Origin: Malaciobacter molluscorum LMG 25693
GTDB taxonomy: Bacteria; Campylobacterota; Campylobacteria; Campylobacterales; Arcobacteraceae
NCBI RefSeq assembly: GCF_003544935.1
Contig: NZ_CP032098.1
Location: 1,798,001 to 1,862,000, forward strand
Length of the DNA stretch: 64,000 bases
Direction: 5' to 3'
In this document: positions 55,107 to 64,000 of the stretch, in pieces
Layout: the number at the start of each line of letters is the position of its first letter
How positions within the stretch are numbered: the stretch's first letter is position 1
Notes under the pieces: model-generated
What the model was told of the DNA's origin: nothing
Databases searched by the model: none
The model's input: only the letters and a program-made list of their open reading frames with translations
Made by a program: the position numbers and the translations under genes

Positions 55107-55929
55107 AACAATAATAAAGATATTAATAATAGCAATAATAAGTCTAAACTTAACTGCTTGTGAAGATAATGAAAGTTCAAATAAAATAAAAGAAGAAAAA
55201 GAAGTAAAATTTACTCCTTCTTTACCTATGCCTGAATGGGATGAAACAAATAGTAAAAAAATATGGAATGCATATAAAAATTGGCATGATGCAAAAAAAG
55301 ACCCAGTCCCAGCCATGAAGATAGGATATGCATATTCAGAGAAGTTACATGATTATGAAAAAGCCTTAGAGTGGTATAAATATGCTGATTCGATGATTGC
55401 ATTAGGAGAGAATTCATATTTTGCATGTTATGCATTGCAAAAGTTAAAAAGATATGATGAAGCAATTAGTTGGTGTAAGAAAGCTATTGATTTAAAATGG
55501 GATAAAGCATTATATCAATTAGGAACAGTTTATTATAAAAAGAATAATTTTGAGGATGCTTTAAAATGGTTTTCTAAATCATATACTAAAGGTGAAAAAA
55601 CTGCTATTACTAGTATTGGTCTTATGTATGAAAAACTAAGAAATTATAAAGAAGCTGAAAAATGGTATAAAAAAGGAATTCAAGAAAGTAATGTAGATTC
55701 ATATCATAATATTGGAAGATTTTATTTTCATATTATAAAAAATAATTTAAAAGCAAGTGCTTATACTATCGCATTAATAGATACAAAGTATACAAAAAGT
55801 TCAGTTTTAAGAGTATTACAAGATGAATGGAAAATACCAAACAATATAATCCAAAAAGGCTATGAACTACAATTAAATTCAGATGAATTTCCAATAAAAT
55901 ATAAAGGTAAGTTAGATTTAGATAAATAA
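55096..55929 (+). CDS. TPR/Sel1-type lipoprotein, putative immunity protein 3
   Basis: A 277-residue third copy without a toxin module of its own. Its signal peptide is nearly the same as that of copy 2 (NLTAC), its next segment matches copy 1 (MPEWDETNSKKIW), and its second half has its own repeats (YQLGTVYYKKNNFEDALKWF, YKEAEKWYKKGIQ), before the conserved end NIIQKGYELQLNSDEFPIK shared with copy 2. It is a mosaic of the two others plus new sequence. It begins inside the end of copy 2, and a strong terminator follows. Confidence 0.7.
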   Translation: MKIKTIIKILIIAIISLNLTACEDNESSNKIKEEKEVKFTPSLPMPEWDETNSKKIWNAYKNWHDAKKDPVPAMKIGYAYSEKLHDYEKALEWYKYADSMIALGENSYFACYALQKLKRYDEAISWCKKAIDLKWDKALYQLGTVYYKKNNFEDALKWFSKSYTKGEKTAITSIGLMYEKLRNYKEAEKWYKKGIQESNVDSYHNIGRFYFHIIKNNLKASAYTIALIDTKYTKSSVLRVLQDEWKIPNNIIQKGYELQLNSDEFPIKYKGKLDLDK

Positions 55930-55932
55930 TAT

Positions 55933-55970
55933 AAACTTAATTAATAATTTTTTATTAATTAAGTTTTTTT
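55933..55970 (+). terminator. Strong intrinsic terminator of the toxin-immunity locus
   Basis: AAACTTAATTAATAA paired with TTATTAATTAAGTTT, 4-base loop, followed by a T-run. It overlaps the stop of the convergent small membrane protein gene. Confidence 0.85.
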
Positions 55971-56326
55971 GCTCTTTGTATATCATTTGTATATTTATAT
56001 TCAATAAAATGATATACATTAGATCCTTTATTTTTTGATAAAAACATAAACATCTCAAAAATTCTAAATCCTACTCTAAAAAATCCAGTAAAAGGCAATA
56101 AATATGCCACAAGAGTTAAATGTCTATGATAAGGGTAATACTTATCAAACTCTTTTTTTAAACTCTCCAAAGCTAAACTTTGTTCTCTTAATTTTTGAGA
56201 ATCATTCGTTTTTATAACCATTACTATTACTAAAATATTTATAAAAAACATAAATATATTTGCTAACCAACCTAAAATAAATATATCTTCATAACTCAAA
56301 ATATCATATCCTAAAAAAAATTTCAT
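55955..56326 (-). CDS. Small membrane protein of unknown function
   Basis: A 123-residue protein with a strong N-terminal membrane helix (about 15-40, ILGWLANIFMFFINILVIVM), a polar helix (SQKLREQSLALESLKKEFDKY) and a second hydrophobic stretch (TLVAYLLPFTGFFRVGFRIF). No family was recognised. It is convergent with the immunity genes and divergent from murJ. It may be an ordinary core-genome protein rather than part of the toxin locus. Confidence 0.55.
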   Translation of the reverse strand: MKFFLGYDILSYEDIFILGWLANIFMFFINILVIVMVIKTNDSQKLREQSLALESLKKEFDKYYPYHRHLTLVAYLLPFTGFFRVGFRIFEMFMFLSKNKGSNVYHFIEYKYTNDIQRAKKLN

Positions 56327-56381
56327 TATTATACTAAAAATTCATTGAACCTCTAAAGCAATAATTAGATAATATATCAAA

Positions 56382-57683
56382 ATGTTAATTAAATCAATTT
56401 TTACAAATAGTAGTGGTATTCTATTTTCAAGAGTATTAGGTTTTATTAGAGATCTTCTAACTGCATCAATTTTAGGTGCAAATATATATAGTGATATATT
56501 TTTTGTAGCATTTAAACTTCCCAATCTTTTTAGACGTATTTTTGCTGAAGGTGCATTTACACAAGCTTTTATTCCAGCATATGCAAAAGCAAAATTTAAA
56601 ATTAGATTTTCTTCGATTATTTTTTTACAACTAATAGGTTTTTTATTAGTTTTATCTCTTTTTGTTACTTTTTTTTCAAGCTTAATTACTAAAGCAATAG
56701 CTTTAGGATTTGATGAAAAAACAATAAAACTTGCAGCCCCTTTAGTTGCAATAAATTTTTACTATTTGCCTTTGATTTTTATAGTTACTTTTATGGCAGC
56801 TTTATTACAATATAAAAATCACTTTGCTACAACAGCTTTCTCTACTGCACTTTTAAATTTAGCTTTAATTGCTGCATTATTAATATCTAAAGATTTAGAT
56901 AAATATGAGATTACTTATTATCTATCTTATGGTGTTTTAGTTGGTGGATTATTACAAGTTTATGTTCATTATATAGCAATAAAAAAGAAAAATTTATTAA
57001 AAATATTTACTTTTAAAAAACATACAAAAAAAGAAGAAAATAGATTTTATAAAAGTTTTTTGGGTGCTACAATTGGAAGTTCAACAGCACATATCTCTGC
57101 ATTTTTAGATACATGGCTTGCTTCTTTTTTAGTAAGTGGATCTATTTCATATTTATATTATGCAAATAGAGTATTTCAACTTCCTTTAGCTTTATTTGCT
57201 ATTGCCACATCAACTGCACTATTCCCAATGATTGCAAAAGCTATTAAAAATAAAGATGAAAAAAGAGCTTTATTTTTATTAAAAAAATCAACTACTATTC
57301 TATTTTGCTTACTTTTTTTAGCAACCTTAGTAGGTATTATTTTTAACGATTTTATCATTTGGCTTTTATTTGAAAGAGGTGCATTTACTTCAACTGATAC
57401 ACAAAATACTGCACTAATTTTAACTATGTATTTAATTGGTCTTGTTCCTTTTGGAATAGCTAAAATTTTTTCATTGTGGTTATATTCACATGAAAAACAA
57501 TTTATTACAGCTAAAATTTCGATGAAAGCTTTAGCTTTTAATATAATCTTTTCATTAGCACTTATTTTACCTTATAAAGCAGCAGGACTTGCACTAGCAA
57601 GTACATTGAGTGGATTTATATTATTTTATTTGACTATTAAAGAATTTGGTATAAATAAATTCTTCAATCTTTTTAAAAACTAA
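56382..57683 (+). CDS. murJ: Lipid II flippase MurJ
   Basis: A 433-residue MOP-superfamily membrane protein that moves lipid II across the inner membrane. The family start SSGILFSRVLGFIRDLLTASILG and FAEGAFTQAFIPAYA are clear, as are the later LFERGAFTSTDT and LPYKAAGLALASTLSG. It is shorter than many MurJ proteins (about 450-520 residues), as the two last helices seem to be missing. It precedes msbA by 45 bases, so two envelope-lipid transporters are made together. Confidence 0.93.
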   Translation: MLIKSIFTNSSGILFSRVLGFIRDLLTASILGANIYSDIFFVAFKLPNLFRRIFAEGAFTQAFIPAYAKAKFKIRFSSIIFLQLIGFLLVLSLFVTFFSSLITKAIALGFDEKTIKLAAPLVAINFYYLPLIFIVTFMAALLQYKNHFATTAFSTALLNLALIAALLISKDLDKYEITYYLSYGVLVGGLLQVYVHYIAIKKKNLLKIFTFKKHTKKEENRFYKSFLGATIGSSTAHISAFLDTWLASFLVSGSISYLYYANRVFQLPLALFAIATSTALFPMIAKAIKNKDEKRALFLLKKSTTILFCLLFLATLVGIIFNDFIIWLLFERGAFTSTDTQNTALILTMYLIGLVPFGIAKIFSLWLYSHEKQFITAKISMKALAFNIIFSLALILPYKAAGLALASTLSGFILFYLTIKEFGINKFFNLFKN

Positions 57684-57727
57684 TCTTTGGTATAATTTGT
57701 GTTTTGAAACTTTAAAATAGGATTTTT

Positions 57728-59437
57728 ATGAAAGAATTTTTTAAACAATATGTACCATATTATAAAGATTATAAATTAAAATTTTTCTATGCATTCATTG
57801 GTATGGCTTTAGCAGCAGGAGGAACAGCAGGTTCTGCTTATGTTGTAAAACCTTTACTTGATGAAATTTTCATAGCCAAAAATTTAACTATGCTTTACAC
57901 TATTCCTGCACTTGTAATAGGATTATATTTTGCAAAAGGATTTGGAAAATATGTACAGTCATATTATATTTCCTATATTGGGCAAGATATTATTAGAAAA
58001 GTTAGAGATAATTTATTAAGGCATACACTAACTTTAGATATGGAATTTTTCCAGAAAAAACATGGTGGAGAGTTAATATCTAGAATAACCAATGATATTA
58101 ATAAAATCCAATCTGCTGTTTCAAGTCAAATTGCAGAGTTTTCAAAAGAGGCACTGACTGTATTTGCTTTAATATTTGTAACAATTTATCAAAGTGCCGA
58201 ACTTGCTTTTTATGGTCTTGTTATTATGCCTCTTGCGATTATTCCTTTATCAAAACTTGCTAAAAAAATGAAAAAACTATCATACGCTTCACAAGAAAGT
58301 ATTTCAGATATTACTACGCATTTAAATGAAATTTTCAATAATATAGAGATAATTAAAGCAAATTCAACAGAAAAAATAGAAATTGATAAATTTGTAAAAC
58401 ATAATAAAAACTTTTTTAATATCTCTATAAAAACTGTTAAAACAAATGAACTTGTATCACCTGTGATGGAAACACTTGGAGCTTTTGCTATCGCTATTGT
58501 TATTGTACTTGGTGGAACAAAAGTAATTAATGGTGCTTTAACAGTCGGAGAATTCTTCTCTTTTATGACAGCACTTTTTATGCTTTATACTCCTATAAAA
58601 AAAATATCATCTTTATATAATAAAATGCAATCAGCACTTGCTGCAAATGACAGAATAAACTCACTATTAAATGTTAAAAGTTCTATTCCATCAGGTCATT
58701 TAATTATTGATGAAGAGATAAATGAAATTACATTTAAAGATGTATCTTTAAAATATGATGAAGTTCCAGCTTTAAATAATATTTCATTGAAAGTAAAAAA
58801 AGGTGAAACACTTGCCTTAGTTGGAGATAGTGGTGGAGGTAAATCTTCACTTGTAAACTTAATAATTAGATTTTATGAAACAAATGAAGGAAGTATTACT
58901 TTTAATGATGATAATATAAAAGATATAAATATTGAATCTTTAAGAAATAGTGTTTCAATTGTGACGCAAAGAGTATATATTTTTAATGATACAATATGTG
59001 AAAATATTGCATATGGTCAAGAAATAGATGAAGAAAAAATAATAAAAGTATTAAAACAAGCTCATGCATATAATTTTGTATCTGAAATGGAAAATGGAAT
59101 TCATACAAAACTAGATGAATTTGGAACAAATTTAAGTGGTGGACAAAGACAAAGAATTGCAATAGCTAGAGCTTTATATAAAAACCCTCAAATTCTAATT
59201 TTAGATGAAGCAACTTCTGCGCTTGATAATGAAAGTGAATCTATTATTTCTGAAGTAATTGATGAAATCAGTAAAGATAAAATTACATTTATTATTGCAC
59301 ACAGATTAAGTACAGTAAAACATGCTACAAATATAGCTGTATTTAAAAAAGGTGAAATAGTTTGTATAGGAAATGAAAAGCAACTTAAAAAAGATTGTGA
59401 TGAGTATAAAAGACTACATAATCTAGCGAATATTTAA
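57728..59437 (+). CDS. msbA: Lipid A/ABC exporter MsbA
   Basis: A 569-residue half-transporter with six membrane helices (about 15-310) and an ATPase: Walker A GDSGGGKSS, signature NLSGGQRQRIAIARAL, Walker B ILILDEATSAL and switch His in IAHRLST. The N-terminal YVVKPLLDEIFIAKN and the membrane part fit the MsbA group, which flips core-lipid A to the outer leaflet of the inner membrane. A multidrug exporter cannot be excluded by sequence alone, but the murJ neighbour supports the lipid role. A hairpin follows. Confidence 0.87.
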   Translation: MKEFFKQYVPYYKDYKLKFFYAFIGMALAAGGTAGSAYVVKPLLDEIFIAKNLTMLYTIPALVIGLYFAKGFGKYVQSYYISYIGQDIIRKVRDNLLRHTLTLDMEFFQKKHGGELISRITNDINKIQSAVSSQIAEFSKEALTVFALIFVTIYQSAELAFYGLVIMPLAIIPLSKLAKKMKKLSYASQESISDITTHLNEIFNNIEIIKANSTEKIEIDKFVKHNKNFFNISIKTVKTNELVSPVMETLGAFAIAIVIVLGGTKVINGALTVGEFFSFMTALFMLYTPIKKISSLYNKMQSALAANDRINSLLNVKSSIPSGHLIIDEEINEITFKDVSLKYDEVPALNNISLKVKKGETLALVGDSGGGKSSLVNLIIRFYETNEGSITFNDDNIKDINIESLRNSVSIVTQRVYIFNDTICENIAYGQEIDEEKIIKVLKQAHAYNFVSEMENGIHTKLDEFGTNLSGGQRQRIAIARALYKNPQILILDEATSALDNESESIISEVIDEISKDKITFIIAHRLSTVKHATNIAVFKKGEIVCIGNEKQLKKDCDEYKRLHNLANI

Positions 59438-59465
59438 CAACCTATTTTTAAATAGAGTTGTTAAA
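59433..59465 (+). terminator. Hairpin terminator after msbA
   Basis: TTTAACAAC / GTTGTTAAA with a further TATTT/AAATA pairing inside, then ACAAGTTTTT. Confidence 0.65.
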
Positions 59466-59520
59466 ACAAGTTTTTAATATACTTTAGATAAAATAATAAA
59501 ATTTATTAAAAGGCAAAGTA

Positions 59521-60582
59521 TTGTTTAAGTATAAAAATTTAAAGAAAATATTATTTTTATTTCAACCAGAAACTGCCCATAATCTTGCAGAGATAGCACT
59601 TAGAGTATTACAAAAAATCACAATACTTAATAATTATATGACAAAAAGAAATTTTGTTGATAATGATAAACTAACTCAAGAGATATTTGGTGTAAAATTT
59701 TTAAACCCAGTTGGATTAGCAGCTGGATTTGACAAAAATTCAACAATGGTAAAGGCTATGCCAGCTTTAGGTTTTGGATTTACAGAGATTGGAACAATGA
59801 CACCAAGACCACAAGATGGAAATCCTAAACCTAGAATGTTTAGATACCCTTCAAAAAATTCTGTTCAAAATGCAATGGGATTTAATAATGAAGGTGCACA
59901 TACAGTTTGGAAAAATTTAAATAAAGTTTATCCAAATGTTTTACCAATTGGTGTAAATATTGGCAAAAATAAAACAACACCAAAAGAGTATGCATTAAGT
60001 GATTATAAAACTCTTATCAAAAAATTTAAAAATACAGCAGATTATTTAGCAATAAATATCTCAAGCCCAAATACACCAAATCTTAGAGATTTACAAAATG
60101 AAGATTTTATTACATCTTTATTTCAAATGGCAAAAGAGATAACAGATAAACCAATTTTATTAAAAATTGCTCCTGATATGAATGCACAAGCTGCTATACA
60201 GTTATGTAAAACAGCAGTAAATGCAGGAGCTGCTGGTATTATTGCAACAAATACAACAATTGATTATAACTTAATTCCAGGGTGTAAAGACTTCGGAGGA
60301 TTAAGTGGAGAAGTATTAACTGAAAAATCTTATGAGTTATTTAAAGAAATTGCTAAAGAATTATATGGTAAAACAGTGCTTATTTCAGTAGGTGGAATAA
60401 GTAATGCTCAAGAAGCATATAGAAGAATCAAAGCTGGTGCTAGTTTAGTACAAGCATATACAGGAATGATTTTTGAAGGACCTTCTATGGTAAAAAACAT
60501 AAATGAAGGTTTAATTGAATTAATGAAAAAAGATGGATATAACAATATCAGTGAAGCAATTGGAGCTGATTTAAAAAATTAA
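59521..60582 (+). CDS. pyrD: Dihydroorotate dehydrogenase (quinone), PyrD class 2
   Basis: A 353-residue membrane-associated flavoenzyme of pyrimidine synthesis. The N-terminal hydrophobic/amphipathic region (residues 1-40, LFLFQPETAHNLAEIALRVL) marks the quinone-linked class 2. Motifs are NPVGLAAGFDKN, EIGTMTPRPQDGNPKPR, AMGFNNEGA, INISSPNTPNLR with the catalytic Ser, and the FMN-binding ISVGGISNAQEAYRRI. The start is TTG 59521 with AAAGG upstream. Confidence 0.95.
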   Translation: MFKYKNLKKILFLFQPETAHNLAEIALRVLQKITILNNYMTKRNFVDNDKLTQEIFGVKFLNPVGLAAGFDKNSTMVKAMPALGFGFTEIGTMTPRPQDGNPKPRMFRYPSKNSVQNAMGFNNEGAHTVWKNLNKVYPNVLPIGVNIGKNKTTPKEYALSDYKTLIKKFKNTADYLAINISSPNTPNLRDLQNEDFITSLFQMAKEITDKPILLKIAPDMNAQAAIQLCKTAVNAGAAGIIATNTTIDYNLIPGCKDFGGLSGEVLTEKSYELFKEIAKELYGKTVLISVGGISNAQEAYRRIKAGASLVQAYTGMIFEGPSMVKNINEGLIELMKKDGYNNISEAIGADLKN

Positions 60583-60594
60583 AGGTGAAAAACT

Positions 60595-61926
60595 ATGTTT
60601 TTTATAAAAATTTTAAAAAGAGTTAAATATCTTTTATTTTTCACTATTTTTGTGGGGGAACTTATGAGTAGTAGCAGTCTACCAAAATATTATACTAAAA
60701 CTTTAAAAAATGGATTACAAATTGTAGCTATTCCTATGGATAATGGTTCAAATGTTATATCTACAGATATTTTTTATGATGTGGGTAGTAAAGATGAGAA
60801 AATGGGTAAAAGTGGTATTGCACACATGCTTGAACACTTAAACTTCAAATCATCAAAAAACCTAAAAGCTGGTGAATTCGACGAAATTGTGAAAGGTTTT
60901 GGGGGAGTAAATAACGCAAGTACAAGCTTTGATTTTACTCACTATTATATAAAATCTAGTTCTAAAAATATGGCAAAATCTCTCGAACTTTTTGCAGAAC
61001 TTATGCAAAATCTTACTTTAAAAGATGAAGAGTTTCAACCTGAAAGAGATGTTGTAGCAGAAGAAAGAAGATGGAGAACTGATAATAATCCTATGGGATA
61101 TATGCAGTTTAGGCTATTTAATAATGCATATATTTATCATCCATATCATTGGACACCAATTGGATTTATGAATGATATAAAAAATTGGTCAATTAAAGAT
61201 ATTAGAGATTTTCATAGCACTTTTTATCAACCCAAAAATGCAGTTGTTGTAGTTGCAGGAGATATAAAAAAAGAAGAAGTTTTTGACCAAACAGAAAAAT
61301 ATTTTAAAAATATAGAAAATAAAAAAGACATAGTAAGACAAAGTTATACAGTAGAACCAAAACAAGATGGGCCAAAAAGAGTAATAATAAATAGAGATAC
61401 TCAAGTTGAAATGATCACTATTGCTTATCATATACCAAACTATGAAGATAAAGACCAAGTTGCACTTAGTGCACTTAGTGAACTTTTAAGTTCAGGTAAA
61501 AGTTCACTTTTACAAAAAATACTAGTAGATGAAAAGAAGCTTGTAAACTCTGTTTATGCATATAATATAGAATTAAAAGATCCAGGATTATTTCTATTTT
61601 CAGCAGTTTGTAATGAAGGAATAAAAGCAAAAGATGTTGAAAAAGAGATATTAAAAATCATAAAGCTTGTAAAAGATGGAGATGTTTCTAAAAAAGATAT
61701 TGAGAAAATAAAAATCAATACAAAAGCAGACTTTATCTTTTCACTTGAAAGTTCAACTTCAGTAGCTTCTATTTTAGGTAGCTACTTTGTTAGAGGCAAT
61801 ATTAAGCCTTTATTTGAATATGAAAGTGACTTAGATAAGCTAAAAAAAGAAGATATTATAAATGTAGCAAAGAAATATCTTACAAAAGATAACTCAACTA
61901 CAGTTATATTAAAAAAACAAAAATAA
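60595..61926 (+). CDS. M16-family zinc peptidase (PqqL-like)
   Basis: A 443-residue peptidase with the inverted zinc motif HMLEH and its distal Glu in the ERDVVAEERRW segment, followed by the second M16 domain. The first 20 residues are a hydrophobic signal-like helix if the ATG at 60595 is used (good AAAGGTG site); an ATG at 60664 after GGGGG would give a soluble 420-residue protein, which is the usual form. The order M16 peptidase-dapA-SDR-pgsA is conserved in Campylobacter relatives. Compartment uncertain for this reason. Confidence 0.88.
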   Translation: MFFIKILKRVKYLLFFTIFVGELMSSSSLPKYYTKTLKNGLQIVAIPMDNGSNVISTDIFYDVGSKDEKMGKSGIAHMLEHLNFKSSKNLKAGEFDEIVKGFGGVNNASTSFDFTHYYIKSSSKNMAKSLELFAELMQNLTLKDEEFQPERDVVAEERRWRTDNNPMGYMQFRLFNNAYIYHPYHWTPIGFMNDIKNWSIKDIRDFHSTFYQPKNAVVVVAGDIKKEEVFDQTEKYFKNIENKKDIVRQSYTVEPKQDGPKRVIINRDTQVEMITIAYHIPNYEDKDQVALSALSELLSSGKSSLLQKILVDEKKLVNSVYAYNIELKDPGLFLFSAVCNEGIKAKDVEKEILKIIKLVKDGDVSKKDIEKIKINTKADFIFSLESSTSVASILGSYFVRGNIKPLFEYESDLDKLKKEDIINVAKKYLTKDNSTTVILKKQK

Positions 61927-61971
61927 TAATTACACTAAAATAAAAATCGCAATTTAATAAAGGATAGATTA

Positions 61972-62859
61972 ATGGAGAATATCATTGGTGCAATGACCGC
62001 ACTTATTACACCATTTAAAAATGGAAAAGTAGATACTGAAAAATACGAGTCTTTAATAAAAAGACAGATTGAACAAGGTATTGATGTTGTTGTTCCTGTT
62101 GGAACTACTGGGGAGAGTGCAACATTATCACATGAAGAGCATAGATTATGTATTGAAATAGCAGTGGCTACTTGTAAGAATACTGGTGTAAAAGTTTTAG
62201 CAGGTGCAGGTTCAAATGCAACACATGAAGCAGTAGGAATTGCAAAACATGCACAAAAAGTTGGTGCGGATGGTTTGTTATCAGTAGCTCCATATTATAA
62301 TAAACCAACACAAAAAGGTATTTATCAACATTACAAAACAATAGCAAGTTCAGTTGAGATTCCTTTTATGTTATATAATGTACCAGGAAGAACAGGTGTT
62401 GATATTGAAGCAGATACTGCTATTAGACTTTTTGATGATGTTTCTAATATATTTGCAATAAAAGAAGCAACTGGATCTTTAGAAAGAGCAATTGAATTAA
62501 GTTCTAAAAGACCAGATTTTTGTGTAATCTCTGGTGATGATGCTATTGATTATCCAATGCTTGCAAATGGAGGAAAAGGAATTATATCAGTTACAGCTAA
62601 TTTACTGCCAAATTATAAAAGTAAATTAGTACATAGTGTTTTTGACAAAGAGTTTGATACTGCAAAAAAAATAAATGATGAATTATATGCTATAAATAAA
62701 GCACTATTTTTAGAAAGTAATCCTGTACCAATTAAAGCAGCAATGTATATTGCAGGATTAATTGATACATTAGAGTATAGATTGCCATTAACACCTCCAT
62801 CAAAGGAGACTATGAAAATTTTAGAAGAAGTTATAAAAGGGTATGAGGTAATAAAATAA
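61972..62859 (+). CDS. dapA: 4-Hydroxy-tetrahydrodipicolinate synthase
   Basis: A 295-residue lysine/diaminopimelate enzyme that joins pyruvate and aspartate semialdehyde. The active site shows VPVGTTGESATL, YNVPGRTGVD (Tyr-Arg) and the Schiff-base Lys in FAIKEATGS. Complete and of normal length. Its stop overlaps the start of the SDR gene by one base (TAATG). Confidence 0.97.
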   Translation: MENIIGAMTALITPFKNGKVDTEKYESLIKRQIEQGIDVVVPVGTTGESATLSHEEHRLCIEIAVATCKNTGVKVLAGAGSNATHEAVGIAKHAQKVGADGLLSVAPYYNKPTQKGIYQHYKTIASSVEIPFMLYNVPGRTGVDIEADTAIRLFDDVSNIFAIKEATGSLERAIELSSKRPDFCVISGDDAIDYPMLANGGKGIISVTANLLPNYKSKLVHSVFDKEFDTAKKINDELYAINKALFLESNPVPIKAAMYIAGLIDTLEYRLPLTPPSKETMKILEEVIKGYEVIK

Positions 62860-63638
62860 TGAATGAATTTATGAATGGGAAGACGTTAGTTATTTCAGGT
62901 GGAACTAAAGGAATTGGAAAAGCATGTGTTTACAAATTTGCAGAAGCAGGAGTAAATATTGCATTTACATACAATTCAAATGAACAAGTTGCACAAGATA
63001 TAGTTAAAGATGTTGAGTCAAAATTTGGGGTAAAATGTAGATGTTATTCTTTAAATATTCTAGAACCAGAAAACTATAAAGAACTATTTGAAGAGATAGA
63101 TGAAGATTTTGATAGAATAGATTTCTTTATATCAAATGCAATGATTTATGGAAGAGCAGTTGTAGGTGGTTATGGAAAATTTATGAAACTTAGACCAAGA
63201 GGATTAAATAATATCTACACAGCAACAGTAAATGCTTTTGTATGTGGTGCTCAACAAGCTGCAAAAAGAATGCAAAAAGTTGGTGGAGGTTCTATTATTA
63301 GTTTAAGTAGTACTGGTAACTTAGTATATATTGAGAACTATGCAGGTCATGGTACAAATAAAGCAGCAGTTGAAGCTATGGTTAGATATGCAGCATCAGA
63401 ACTTGGAGAGATGGGAATTCGAGTAAATGCTGTAAGTGGTGGTCCAATTGATACAGATGCTTTAAAAGCATTTACAAATTATGAAGAAGTTAGAGATAGA
63501 ACAGCTGAATTATCTCCTTTAAATAGAATGGGACAACCAACTGATTTAGCAAGTGCTTGTTACTTTTTATGTACACAAGAGTCTTCATGGGTAACAGGGC
63601 ATACGCTTATCGTAGATGGTGGGACTACGTTTAAATAA
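62859..63638 (+). CDS. SDR-family enoyl/3-oxoacyl-ACP reductase-like protein
   Basis: A 259-residue SDR: NAD(P) site GGTKGIGKA, ISNAMIYG in place of NNAG, Ser in SLSSTGN, YxxxK-like region GHGTNKAAVEAM (the expected Tyr position is YAGHGTNK), and the end GHTLIVDGGTTFK. In related bacteria this gene between dapA and pgsA is annotated as an enoyl-ACP reductase or FabG-like reductase. The catalytic Tyr spacing should be aligned before choosing. It is coupled to dapA and followed at once by pgsA. Confidence 0.85.
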   Translation: MNEFMNGKTLVISGGTKGIGKACVYKFAEAGVNIAFTYNSNEQVAQDIVKDVESKFGVKCRCYSLNILEPENYKELFEEIDEDFDRIDFFISNAMIYGRAVVGGYGKFMKLRPRGLNNIYTATVNAFVCGAQQAAKRMQKVGGGSIISLSSTGNLVYIENYAGHGTNKAAVEAMVRYAASELGEMGIRVNAVSGGPIDTDALKAFTNYEEVRDRTAELSPLNRMGQPTDLASACYFLCTQESSWVTGHTLIVDGGTTFK

Positions 63639-63641
63639 AAG

Positions 63642-64000
63642 ATGTTTAATTTACCAAATATATTAGCGCTTTTTAGAATAGCATTAGCCCCACTAATGCT
63701 ATGGTTTTTATTAGATAGAGACAACTTTATATTCTCTTCATGGCATACTTCTTGGCTTGATTATTTTGCTGGACTTATTTTTGTTATTGCTTCAGTTACT
63801 GATTTTTTTGATGGATATATAGCTAGAAATTGGAATCAAATGACAAAACTAGGTGCAATTTTAGATCCTCTTGCAGATAAGATGTTAATGCTTGCAGGTT
63901 TTTTAGGGCTTATGATGATAGATAGAGCTTCTGCATGGGCAGTATTTTTAATACTTTCACGAGAATTTTTTATCACTGGTCTTAGAGTTGTTGCTGCTGA
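63642..64000 (+). CDS. pgsA: CDP-diacylglycerol-glycerol-3-phosphate 3-phosphatidyltransferase, N-terminal part
   Basis: About 119 residues are visible before the right edge. The start MFNLPNILALFRIALAPL and the CDP-alcohol phosphotransferase motif DFFDGYIARNWNQMTKLGAI then LDPLADK (two Asp and Arg, Gly, Asp, Asp in the required pattern) identify PgsA, the first committed enzyme of phosphatidylglycerol synthesis in the inner membrane. It starts three bases after the SDR stop. The rest lies outside the window. Confidence 0.93.
   Translation, partial: MFNLPNILALFRIALAPLMLWFLLDRDNFIFSSWHTSWLDYFAGLIFVIASVTDFFDGYIARNWNQMTKLGAILDPLADKMLMLAGFLGLMMIDRASAWAVFLILSREFFITGLRVVAA

Overview
The window is very AT-rich, densely coded chromosomal DNA that looks like a member of the Campylobacterota, most likely Arcobacter-like. 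Pointers are the three-domain desulforubrerythrin known from Campylobacter, the M16 protease-dapA-SDR-pgsA order at the right end, the two similar HBM-type chemoreceptors ending in an xWxxF pentapeptide, and the low-GC codon use throughout. The genus cannot be fixed from the sequence alone. No rRNA or tRNA gene was seen.

Left part (1-11.8 kb): a signalling/TonB cluster (partial membrane protein, small periplasmic protein, TonB-dependent receptor) is followed by a complete quinohemoprotein amine dehydrogenase (QHNDH) locus on the minus strand, in the order qhpA-qhpD-qhpC-qhpB-qhpF-qhpE-qhpG, with an AraC-type regulator (qhpR) divergent. All parts needed to build the cysteine tryptophylquinone enzyme are present: three structural subunits, the radical SAM thioether cross-linker, the ABC exporter, the subtilisin-like leader peptidase and the flavin monooxygenase. 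The leader of the gamma subunit has no recognisable start codon, which is the oddest point of the locus.

11.8-17.3 kb: a small envelope-stress-like group (DUF1328 membrane protein, a 17-codon ORF with a perfect Shine-Dalgarno site, two coiled-coil proteins, an AI-2E family transporter), a chemoreceptor and thiol peroxidase. 17.4-21.6 kb is a small defence island: a helicase/nuclease pair resembling Hachiman (HamAB) or AbpAB, flanked by a truncated DUF2779-like gene, an orphan tail-assembly-like gene, an unidentified C-terminal gene fragment and a two-repeat CRISPR-like element. 21.6-27 kb holds a SHOCT protein, a REC-PAS-EAL protein coupled to a second chemoreceptor, and a small XRE regulator.

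27-48.5 kb is mostly housekeeping and metabolism: TIGR02757 protein, nitroreductase, SDR, NhaC antiporter, ABC permease, rsmD, PepSY protein, rny, 5-formyl-THF cyclo-ligase, TlpA-like lipoprotein, ftsY, a three-gene sensory unit next to a TsdA-like thiosulfate dehydrogenase, esterase, EamA transporter, radA, ybeY, Ca/Na exchanger, Fur/PerR regulator, desulforubrerythrin and a secreted endonuclease-like protein.

48.5-56 kb is an accessory polymorphic-toxin locus: a 1,267-residue PAAR-like, probably pore-forming, type VI secretion effector, a lipoprotein with TPR/Sel1-like repeats (putative immunity), a 1,917-bp tandem duplication that yields an orphan toxin C-terminus and a second immunity gene, and a third immunity copy. 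56.3-64 kb returns to core genes: murJ, msbA, pyrD, M16 protease, dapA, SDR and partial pgsA.
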